From positions 1-24,152 of the forward strand of contig JAYTCQ010000011.1 in the NCBI GenBank assembly GCA_043736395.1: 24,152 nt of DNA, read 5' to 3'. Under the pieces are notes generated by a model, which did no database searches, had not been told where the DNA came from, and saw only the letters and a program-made list of their open reading frames with translations. Each line of letters starts with the position of its first letter. The first letter of the stretch is position 1. Source of the DNA: JAFDVL01 sp043736395 (lineage in GTDB: Bacteria; Acidobacteriota; Blastocatellia; RBC074). Made by a program: the position numbers and the translations under genes. Shown piece after piece: positions 1 to 7,498 of this stretch.

Positions 1-1
1 T

Positions 2-62
2 GGCGATGTTTGGTATACTGTAGATTTTGTCTTCCACAGTGAACCATTTCATCGCCTTTTTT
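2..62 (+). terminator. Terminator-like hairpin with T6 tail at left edge
   Basis: GGCGATG at 2-8 pairs perfectly with CATCGCC at 50-56, and TTTTTT follows at 57-62. Inside, TGGT (11-14) can pair with ACCA (43-46) and ACTGT (17-21) with ACAGT (36-40), giving a long interrupted stem. On the plus strand this has the form of an intrinsic terminator for a gene lying left of the window. No coding sequence is visible between here and the stop codon at 184. Confidence 0.5.
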
Positions 63-183
63 GTGAAGCCCTCTCCTCATTTTTTGTCCGCACTATTGCT
101 GTAAAGAATCTTGTTCATCCTGTCTAAGAATTTTGCAAAAAATCAGGCAAAGAAAAATTGCTTCTTCTGCTTGCTTTTGGTAG

Positions 184-3100
184 TTACCGGATGATAACGG
201 TGAAGCCGACTTCACCGGAATTATCAGGCGTAATCGAACTTAAAAACCCTGCTGTCACTCGCCAGCGAACCGCTTTAACATCACGGTCAAAATTAGTTGC
301 TGCGCCACCACCTCCACTGACGGGTGTATACGTCCAGGTTGCCGCTGTTGGTGTTCCAGAGTCATAATCATTGGAATACTCAACCACAATCGTTAATCCA
401 GTCGAACCCGGATCAGTGGTGACAGAGCCGATTTTAAAATCTGTAACAATCGGGATCGGGTCGGTCAGCGTAACTTCTCTGGCCAATGAACCTCCGGTGT
501 TGGTGAACGTAATACTGTAGGTTAGCTCTGTCCCGGGCAGTTGAACTCCGGTGGGGTTGACTGATTTGCGGAGCGTTAAACTGGGAGCCGTTACCGCCAG
601 AACAGCAAACGTAGTTGGATCAACAGTGCCTGTAATAGTTTGTGCGATTGAGCCTGCCGGGATTTTCATATTATAAGGCGCAGCGGTCACTGTCGCAGAC
701 ATGTCGGAAGTCTGTCCGGCGTTGTCGGTTTTGATTCCGGCGGGAGGGATTTGGTCTCCAAATCCTGTTGCCTGATTTGCAATCGTTCCTGTGAATCCGG
801 CGTTAATCGTGACCGGAATCGTGATGGTGAAGGCGCCATCGGTATTAAGATTTGCTCCGGCGGCAATAAGATCACTGAGCGCACCGCTGGCAGCTCCTGT
901 AAATGCCGGGTTTTTAACGCCGCCAGTCCCACCGCCTGCGGCTAAGACTGTTTGCCCGCCTGTCGCAGCGACGGTCATTCCAGTTGGAAGTTGATCGTTA
1001 ATCTGGAAGTTCGTGACCAGTGATCCAAGATTAATATAGTGAATGGTGTAATTCAGAGTATCGCCCGATGAAATACCGCCACTGGCATCCGCATCGGTGA
1101 TGAGCTTGACGGATTTGTAAGCCTTAACATTGATCACGGGAGTAGATTCATACGCACAACCTGCGTTGGCAGCACTGCCAGATGTGCTTTCGCTGGCGGC
1201 ATTGCAGGCAGTAATCACGCCAGTGGAAGTGACTGTTGCTTTATTTGGATCGCCTCCGCCAAAGACTTTTGCCTGATTGATGGAATCAGTAGTGAGGGTG
1301 TCAGCAGCATTCACATTGAAGGCAAAAACACTTGTGCCGGAAGTGGCAGCAATTGCCGTTGTACTGGTGCAGGTGATGGATTGTGGAGAGACCGCATCAC
1401 TATTACATGTCCAGTTGGCAGCCTGTGCGCCGGATAAAGTAACGGAGCCAGCTGCGCCACTGTTGACGGTGACGCCTGTTGGTAGCGCATCTTTAACAGA
1501 AGTAGTTCCGAATGTTACTCCGTTGCCGACATTGCTCACAGTCATTGTATATGCCATCGCCCCACCCGCTTGCACAGCCGCAGGAGCCGACTTCGTTAAC
1601 TTGAGGTCTGGCAATCCACTAACAGTGAAAGTAGTTGTATCAACTGTTCCGGTAATGGTCTGAGTAACGGAGCCAGCTGGAATCGTTAAATTATAAGGAG
1701 CACTGGTGACAACTGAAGGCAGATCGGCTGTCACACCTGCGTTATCAGTAAAGACAGAGGTACTTAAGCCTGTTCCTGTTCCGCTTGCCTGATTGATGAC
1801 AGACCCGGAAAAACCGATATTCACCTTGACGGGAATGGTCACAGTAATCACACCAGCTGCCCCCAGCGTAGCGCCTGAAGTGAGCAGATTACTCACGGCG
1901 GCTCCAATGCCTCCGGTATATCCAGTGTTAGGGGAGGCGGTGGTTCCACTGCCTGAAACCGTAACCGTTTGCGCTCCAGTGGAAGCGATGGCAATTCCGG
2001 CTGGAAGTAAATCCGTGATTTGAAAATTGGTTGAACTCCCTGTTCCTGAATTGACGTACTGCAAAGTGTAGATGAGGGTATCGCCAGGTGTGATGGAACC
2101 ACTGCTATCGGCATCGGTGGTGAGCTTGACGGATTTATAGCCAGTGACATTGATGGTCAGGGGAGTAATGGATGCAGCTACGGCGCAACCCGCAGGCGTG
2201 CCCGTGGCGGTGCAGGTACTCGGTGCGACAGGAGTGCCTCCTGCGGGATCAACAGCAGCTTTATTGCTTCCTGCCACGCCTCCGGCAGCCGCCTGTGGCG
2301 TGACGCTCAGCGTGAACGCCGCCGAGCCTCCGCCTGCAATTCCTGAAGCTGTCGTGAGGGTGCAAACCAAATCCAGACCAGCGGCAAGCGTACCTGAAGA
2401 AGTACAACTTGCACCGGTCGCGCCAGTGCTAGCGGCGACACTGTTATAGGCGAAGTTCGGGGGCAGCTTGTCATTGACCACGACAGAAGTCCCGCTGGTT
2501 GGGCGATTCGCCGCGTTACTGACAGTTAGAGTATAATTTGCAGCGGTTCCAACGGCGAAGCTGGCAGGATTGGTTTTGGCAAGGCTCAGACTGGGTTGTG
2601 CGATGCCGAAGTTAACTCCGGTTCTGTCAATGCCAGGGGACACCGTAATGGCAGTGTTCCCATCCACGGTTCCATCACCAGCAGCGGCAGTACCTTCGCC
2701 GCGACTGTACCACGTGGCAGGGAGGCTGACGGCGGGAGCCGCTGAACCTTGCACGCCAGCGGTAGTGCTAAGGCGTATTGAGTAGCTTCCTTCCCCGATG
2801 CCAGGGAAGGAATAAGTTCCATCGGCGGCAACAGCGGTGCTGGCGACGACATTCCCGCTTCCGTCCACCAGAATCGCATTCACGCTGCCAGCATTGGTGC
2901 CAGTACCATTGATCGTGCTGTCAGATAACCCGTTAGTATCGTTAAAGACCGTGCCACTGACAGTGACAGGTTTCTGGATTGATGTACCGAACATCATCAC
3001 GTCTCCACCGACGGAACCTGCTAGCGCAGTTGTTGCGCCGGGAGGTTGATATCCGGCTGCATATGCCCATTTGGGTTCCCAGCCTGCCGTTGGTGTTTGC

Positions 3101-4341
3101 ACCGTTCCAGTATTATTTACGACAATTCCGCCGTCACCTTTGAGATACATTTTCAGTGTGATGGAGGTGATATTGGAGCCTGTTGCCAGGATACTGCCGC
3201 TGGCACCTGTTCGTGTGATTCCGTGAAGAGCAGACCCCACCGAGCTGGCACCTGTTCTGGTCGCTGAATTAGTGATGGAGGTCGAGGTTACATTGAGAAC
3301 GGAATTCCCGTTCAGTTTACTGAGTACAACATTAGAACCAACCAAATCAAATTCCGTCGAAAATCCAAGATCATAAAATTTTCCTGAAGGATCACCCAGA
3401 GAAGTGCTTCCTCCCATGCCAACAAATTGCAGCACAGGATTTGAAACGGGACGATTGAAAGCAATAGTCAGATCGCCGTAGTAGACTCTGGCAGAAAGTG
3501 CTTGGAGATTTGTGTTCGCATTATTGATTAACGCGTCAGTAATCAAGTGCAGGCTGACCGCTTTGTTGGTTGCGACATCAATAGAAGAACCGGCAGTACA
3601 TCCGTTACAAGCCGTAAACATGGCATTTGTAGCACTGCCGATACTGTTCATTAGAGGGTAGATTGCTCCGGCAGTGAGTGGCGTATCGGCTCCGGCTGTT
3701 CCTCCTGAACCAATATTTATCCCGACGTTCGTTGCGATTCCCTGAATAGTGCCTGCCGGAAATTGTTGATTGGAAATTGTGTAAGTGACAGATGTTGTTG
3801 GTGTATAAGCGATGGAACCATTTTCATAAAGAGTCACTGAGGTAGTGGCTGTCGGTCCGTTTCCGGCGGGACCGGTGGATCCCATCTCAAGTGAAGTACC
3901 CGCTTGAAACATCGCCATTGAGGGAAAAATCTTAAATGGAGACGTAAAGTTTTTCAGGTCACCGACAGGGGGTGGTGCTTCAGAATTTGAACTGCTATTC
4001 GTGGCGCGACTCGCAGTGACATTTGGAATTGGCTTATTTTGCGCGATCCACTCATCAATGCCAACGGCTTTCTCGACAATTGGTTTCGACGTTTCCGCTG
4101 CCTTGGTTTTCACTGTTTCGGGCATCCATGAATGGAGCTTCGCTACGCCTCGTTGCGCGGTCGCTTCACCAGCGCGCACGAATGGAGCGGCATTAACGAA
4201 AAGTGGCTGGATCAATAACAAGGCGACAAATACACGGCTGATGCTCTGACGAAGTGATTCAGGTTTAGACACCGACACCAGAAATGAAAACGAAAGTGAG
4301 ACCGCGCTGCGGCAAAGCAGAAGAGTGCTGGCTGAGATCAT
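184..4341 (-). CDS. Exported multi-DUF11 repeat surface protein (1385 aa)
   Basis: Not recognised as a named protein; its modules are DUF11-type beta-sandwiches found in many bacterial surface and secreted proteins. A hydrophobic segment at about residues 36-50 ending in VNA-A looks like a signal-peptide core. Residues about 60-450 form a unique N-terminal region. An SdrD B-like segment (about 455-520) contains FNDTNG and a GxYSFPGIGEGSYSI end. DUF11-type units follow at about 584-725, 910-1060 and 1254-1385. Between them lie two copies (735-907 and 1075-1247) of a unit starting YKSVKL and ending TVDxTTFxV, each with a DADxSGxIxxGD loop. The ATG at 4341 has only a weak AGGGG ten bases upstream. 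GTG codons at residues 22 and 24 would place the signal peptide directly at the N-terminus (SKPESLRQSISR before the core), so the true start may be near 4272-4278. The last residues, GFTVIIR, match the C-terminal strand of the neighbouring paralogues. Likely extracellular; adhesive or structural role inferred. Confidence 0.85.
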   Translation of the reverse strand: MISASTLLLCRSAVSLSFSFLVSVSKPESLRQSISRVFVALLLIQPLFVNAAPFVRAGEATAQRGVAKLHSWMPETVKTKAAETSKPIVEKAVGIDEWIAQNKPIPNVTASRATNSSSNSEAPPPVGDLKNFTSPFKIFPSMAMFQAGTSLEMGSTGPAGNGPTATTSVTLYENGSIAYTPTTSVTYTISNQQFPAGTIQGIATNVGINIGSGGTAGADTPLTAGAIYPLMNSIGSATNAMFTACNGCTAGSSIDVATNKAVSLHLITDALINNANTNLQALSARVYYGDLTIAFNRPVSNPVLQFVGMGGSTSLGDPSGKFYDLGFSTEFDLVGSNVVLSKLNGNSVLNVTSTSITNSATRTGASSVGSALHGITRTGASGSILATGSNITSITLKMYLKGDGGIVVNNTGTVQTPTAGWEPKWAYAAGYQPPGATTALAGSVGGDVMMFGTSIQKPVTVSGTVFNDTNGLSDSTINGTGTNAGSVNAILVDGSGNVVASTAVAADGTYSFPGIGEGSYSIRLSTTAGVQGSAAPAVSLPATWYSRGEGTAAAGDGTVDGNTAITVSPGIDRTGVNFGIAQPSLSLAKTNPASFAVGTAANYTLTVSNAANRPTSGTSVVVNDKLPPNFAYNSVAASTGATGASCTSSGTLAAGLDLVCTLTTASGIAGGGSAAFTLSVTPQAAAGGVAGSNKAAVDPAGGTPVAPSTCTATGTPAGCAVAASITPLTINVTGYKSVKLTTDADSSGSITPGDTLIYTLQYVNSGTGSSTNFQITDLLPAGIAIASTGAQTVTVSGSGTTASPNTGYTGGIGAAVSNLLTSGATLGAAGVITVTIPVKVNIGFSGSVINQASGTGTGLSTSVFTDNAGVTADLPSVVTSAPYNLTIPAGSVTQTITGTVDTTTFTVSGLPDLKLTKSAPAAVQAGGAMAYTMTVSNVGNGVTFGTTSVKDALPTGVTVNSGAAGSVTLSGAQAANWTCNSDAVSPQSITCTSTTAIAATSGTSVFAFNVNAADTLTTDSINQAKVFGGGDPNKATVTSTGVITACNAASESTSGSAANAGCAYESTPVINVKAYKSVKLITDADASGGISSGDTLNYTIHYINLGSLVTNFQINDQLPTGMTVAATGGQTVLAAGGGTGGVKNPAFTGAASGALSDLIAAGANLNTDGAFTITIPVTINAGFTGTIANQATGFGDQIPPAGIKTDNAGQTSDMSATVTAAPYNMKIPAGSIAQTITGTVDPTTFAVLAVTAPSLTLRKSVNPTGVQLPGTELTYSITFTNTGGSLAREVTLTDPIPIVTDFKIGSVTTDPGSTGLTIVVEYSNDYDSGTPTAATWTYTPVSGGGGAATNFDRDVKAVRWRVTAGFLSSITPDNSGEVGFTVIIR
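601..1119 (-). repeat. Internal tandem duplication, copy 2 (within 1385-aa gene)
   Basis: This stretch encodes residues 1075-1247, beginning YKSVKLITDADASG and ending TVDPTTFAV. It aligns without net length change to the copy at 1621-2139: the boundaries and the calcium-like loop are all offset by exactly 1020 bp (340 codons). The intervening DUF11 unit is the rest of the repeat period. The two copies have diverged clearly in sequence, so the duplication is not recent. Confidence 0.8.
1621..2139 (-). repeat. Internal tandem duplication, copy 1 (within 1385-aa gene)
   Basis: This stretch encodes residues 735-907, beginning YKSVKLTTDADSSG and ending TVDTTTFTV. It is the partner of the copy at 601-1119. 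Conserved blocks include GDTLxYT, TNFQIxD, LPxGxxxAxTGxQTV and APYNxxIPAGSxxQTITGTVD. Confidence 0.8.
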
Positions 4342-4725
4342 GTTGTACGTACCCCTACGTCAATTTACAGGGCTGAAAATCTAATGATGAAAAGAAATGA
4401 TGATGCATCCGAAGGCTGTGGAATCGGAAAAACTGAAGCGGAAAATTAAATAGTCAGATGACTTATGTTTTCAGGTTGGTGCCCGAAAAATAGGAAAGGC
4501 TGATGACTATCAGACCACTATCAAAAAAACATCATGTAAATAAGCTGAGAAACATTTCGGGTTGTTGGGCTACAGGGCGAGAGCCAACGACAGTGTAATC
4601 AAAATGAAATAGATTGCAAGAAAAAATTAAAAACTGACTGAACGCAACAACAAAGTCAAAGACCTGATGCGTGAGCACCAGATCTTTGACTTTATCAGGA
4701 TGGATGATAGTTATTTTGTTAAGTG
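4342..4725. other. Intergenic region upstream of 1385-aa gene
   Basis: These 384 bp are A-rich and contain no convincing gene. They hold the hairpin at 4652-4693 behind the 812-aa gene, a direct repeat of ACTATCA at 4506-4512 and 4517-4523 (11-bp period), and GTACGTAC at 4345-4352 next to the weak ribosome site of the downstream gene. On the minus strand TTGACG lies about 20 bp before the annotated ATG, but no matching -10 box is clear. Confidence 0.6.
4652..4693 (-). terminator. Hairpin terminator after the 812-aa gene
   Basis: AAAGTCAAAGACCTG (4652-4666) pairs with CAGATCTTTGACTTT (4679-4693). The single mismatch is C-A on the plus strand but a G-U wobble in minus-strand RNA, which favours action on minus-strand transcripts. 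The stem can extend by TGC/GCA around a GTGA loop. It lies 32 bases past the stop codon of the minus-strand gene and is followed on that strand by a moderately T-rich stretch. Confidence 0.65.
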
Positions 4726-7164
4726 TTACCGAATTTTGACGGTGAATGTCACATCGCCGGGAGTCCCGGCATTTAGGTTACCAGCTATAGCTCGCCAGCG
4801 AATATTGGTAATGGTACGATCATAATTGGTGGGCGCGCCTCCGGCTCCACTGATTGGTATATATGTCCACGTCGTTCCGCCGTCGCTTGAATATTCAATG
4901 ACGAAAGTCAATCCGGCACTGGTCGTCACGGCAGCTCCAGGAATGACCTGGTAATCAGTTGAAGTCGGAATCGGATCTGCAATTACTAATTTTTGGGCAG
5001 CAATTCCGCCCGTGTTGCTAAAGACAATTTTGTAACTCAAATCTGTGCCGGGTATCTGGTTGGCAGTCTCGCAAGTGGCGGGAGCCGTACAACTTTTGAC
5101 CAGAGCAACTGCTGGCAGGCTCGAAATTATGACATCTTCGGTGGTCAATCCCGTGCCCGTTCCATCGTAATTTGAACCGCCTACGCTGCCGGGGAAACTT
5201 CCGGTTTCGTAACTGGTATTCGTGGTAAATGCTGTGCCTCCATTGGCGGTACTGGTTGCAGCATTCGTAAGCGGCTTCAGGACGCGTGCGGCTGTTGAGC
5301 GGGTCGGATCAGAATAAGAGACTGCGACCGGATTATGATACGTCCCATCGGCTGTTCCACTGGCGATATTGACAGTGAAGGTAATACTGACGGTTCCTCC
5401 GGCTGGAATATCGAGTGAATCCCAATTCAGTGACGTAGCTGCGGCAGCAGGTTTTGTTGTCAATCCTGCGAGTGTGGCAGCCGTGGTCGTTCCGCTCAGG
5501 TAAACTCCGGTACTCGCCGTAAAGGTTCCCGCCGAAGCAAAAGAAAATCCTGAAGGTAAGCGCAAATCTGAAATACGAACGCCCTTCGCTGTGCCTGCGG
5601 TTGCGGAGTTTGCCACTTGAATGGTGTAGGTGGCGGTTCCGCCGGAAGGGAAGGGACCAGGAGTAGAAGTTGATTTTGTGGCGGTCAGGGCTGGTAAACA
5701 GCCTGCTCCAGCGGGAGTCCCTGTCGTTGTGACGGAAGTGGTTGTGACCCCGTTGGTTCCATCTGTTGCGCCATAATTTTTCGGAGTCGTGCTTCGATCC
5801 AGCGCAGCAATTCCTTTGGTAACGTTAGTCGAAACGCCCCCGTTCGCAGCGATAAATCCGCCGCCACCGCCAGCACCGGGACCGTGTTCAAAATATCCCG
5901 GGCGACCCCCATTTCCACCTCTGGCATTCGCTGCCAAGCCGCTCGTGCCGTTAGCAGACCAGACTACGATACTACCGCCTGCACCACCGCCACCACCGGA
6001 ATCAGTTTGACCTGAGGCAGGTAAGTCAAGCGCAGCATTCCCATTCGCATTAATCGTCCCGCTTCCGGTGATCGCTCCGGCTCTAATGAGAACAACTCCT
6101 CCGCCATTTGCACCGCTCATTAAATATTCGTTAGCAGTTGTACTGTTATTACCATCGCCAGCACCGCCGCCTCCGCCCATGACAATTTGCGAACTGGAAG
6201 TGGAAAAAGCCGCGCCGCCAAAACCGCCCTGAGCAAATCCATTCGGAGGATTATTGGCAGCGATATTGTTATGCCAATTATTACCGCCCATTCCACCCGT
6301 ACCTCCATTAGCTCCGCCCCCGCCCCCAGCATTCAATCCGTTATCTGCGTTCGGCGCATAATCATTGGATCCGCCTCCCGCATTGCCGGGAGCACCACGC
6401 CCGATGCTACCTCCCGTATAATTATCCGCGCCTGTCACCGCAGCAGTACCACCATAAACTTTCAGAGGCGTTCCCGCAGTTCCTTCGCCCTTCATTCCGC
6501 TAAAGGTATAAGTCGAATTATAAAAATAATCGGCGGTCGAAACGGTCGGAGTTGCCTGTCCTGTTTTTTGTAGCCCTGCCCCTCCGCGAAAGCCTTGTCC
6601 TGAAACGTCAATTGTGCCAGAAGCAAATGTTAAGGTTCCGGTCGTATCCAATGCGACTACGCCACCCGTTGTACCGTTCCAGGCATCAGCGGTGACAGTT
6701 CCACTCACCGTGGCAGAGGAGTATTGCGGCACGCGAATGATTTGATAAGTTTGTCGGCTGGAAACGCTTTGCGTGTAGGTGTAGGTCAGAGAAGCCGCCA
6801 GCGTTAAGGTTGAACCGGAGACCGTTTTGACAGTCGCATATTCATATCTGCCTGCGGCTGCATCTACTCCGCTTCCATACAAGGCAGAGTTTGAGAAACT
6901 GACTCCGTTGCCGCTTTGCATTTGCATGAGGATAATCAGATCACCAACGGCAATGGCAGGTCTTGCGGCATCTCGAATCGTTCCCAGTGTAACACTGGTT
7001 CCTGACGCCGTACCAGTTCCGGCGTAGTAAGTATTGACGACGCTGGACACGGCGGTATTGACGCCATCTTTACCGGGAAAAGCACAAACTTGTGCGATGA
7101 CCGGAGTTGCCAGTAAAAATAAGAACATTCCCGCAGAGGCGAGAGCCTTGAATTTATTCCACAT
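4726..7164 (-). CDS. Exported glycine-rich DUF11 protein (812 aa)
   Basis: The N-terminus MWNKFKALASAGMFLFLLATPVIAQ is a clear signal peptide with likely cleavage after VIA. Residues about 35-240 form a beta-rich domain of unrecognised family. Residues about 248-458 are extremely glycine-rich, with repeated GGGGGAG and GGNGG blocks alternating with short hydrophobic strands such as GGVVLIRAG and GGSIVVW; this suggests a stacked or beta-helical adhesin-like region. One DUF11 unit spans about 488-620, and a second C-terminal unit (about 683-812) ends DVTFTVKIR, closely matching the end of the 1385-aa protein. The ATG is preceded by CAGGTCAAAAT, an acceptable ribosome site. A strong hairpin follows the stop. 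Location is likely cell surface or extracellular; function unknown, structural or adhesive role inferred. Confidence 0.87.
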   Translation of the reverse strand: MWNKFKALASAGMFLFLLATPVIAQVCAFPGKDGVNTAVSSVVNTYYAGTGTASGTSVTLGTIRDAARPAIAVGDLIILMQMQSGNGVSFSNSALYGSGVDAAAGRYEYATVKTVSGSTLTLAASLTYTYTQSVSSRQTYQIIRVPQYSSATVSGTVTADAWNGTTGGVVALDTTGTLTFASGTIDVSGQGFRGGAGLQKTGQATPTVSTADYFYNSTYTFSGMKGEGTAGTPLKVYGGTAAVTGADNYTGGSIGRGAPGNAGGGSNDYAPNADNGLNAGGGGGANGGTGGMGGNNWHNNIAANNPPNGFAQGGFGGAAFSTSSSQIVMGGGGGAGDGNNSTTANEYLMSGANGGGVVLIRAGAITGSGTINANGNAALDLPASGQTDSGGGGGAGGSIVVWSANGTSGLAANARGGNGGRPGYFEHGPGAGGGGGFIAANGGVSTNVTKGIAALDRSTTPKNYGATDGTNGVTTTSVTTTGTPAGAGCLPALTATKSTSTPGPFPSGGTATYTIQVANSATAGTAKGVRISDLRLPSGFSFASAGTFTASTGVYLSGTTTAATLAGLTTKPAAAATSLNWDSLDIPAGGTVSITFTVNIASGTADGTYHNPVAVSYSDPTRSTAARVLKPLTNAATSTANGGTAFTTNTSYETGSFPGSVGGSNYDGTGTGLTTEDVIISSLPAVALVKSCTAPATCETANQIPGTDLSYKIVFSNTGGIAAQKLVIADPIPTSTDYQVIPGAAVTTSAGLTFVIEYSSDGGTTWTYIPISGAGGAPTNYDRTITNIRWRAIAGNLNAGTPGDVTFTVKIR

Positions 7165-7498
7165 ATTTTGACCTGTCTGAAACTCGGCTCGAACGCGAAG
7201 AAGGGAGGTCGCCGGAATCAGGATTAATTTTGCAGCTATTGTGAAACTTCAGTTGAACGCTGGAAGTCACGCTGCAAAGAACGCAAAAGAGAAACTATCG
7301 AAGGATGTGAAGCTGGAGAAGCAACATCAAATTCGATTTAGATGACAGCGAGTGAACAGAAAGAATGGATTGTAGAACGCGGAAACGCTGTCATGAACGC
7401 TAAAAAATGAGACTCGAAGTGAACGCTTTGAGAATCAAATAAAGTTAAGAGTTCGCACTTCAGGGTGACGAATCACACTGAAGCGCGAACTCTTAATC
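7165..7498. other. Intergenic region with clustered GAACGC motifs
   Basis: This 334-bp spacer has no convincing gene. GAACGC occurs six times, all on the plus strand, at 7191, 7255, 7279, 7375, 7395 and 7421. Read from the minus strand these are GCGTTC copies upstream of the 812-aa gene. The left end of the spacer contains that gene's ribosome site and presumably its promoter; the right end contains the hairpin at 7445-7496. Confidence 0.55.
7445..7496 (-). terminator. Long hairpin terminator after the barrel gene
   Basis: The 19-nt arms at 7445-7463 and 7478-7496 pair with one mismatch, which is a G-U wobble in minus-strand RNA. The loop itself folds further (GTGA CGAA TCAC). The structure starts two bases past the TAG of the 2102-aa gene and is followed on the minus strand by CTTTATTTG. 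A terminator for that gene is the simplest reading; it could also be a member of an interspersed palindrome family. Confidence 0.7.

Noticed and set aside
1277..1663. Plus-strand open frame of 128 codons opposite the 1385-aa gene
   Set aside because: It mirrors a real repeat-protein gene with a signal peptide and family motifs; its Val/Ala/Pro-rich translation is what the complement of Thr/Gly/Ala codons produces.
6187..6573. Plus-strand open frame of 128 codons opposite the glycine-rich region
   Set aside because: It is an antisense shadow of GGN-type glycine codons, with no ribosome site or recognisable domain.
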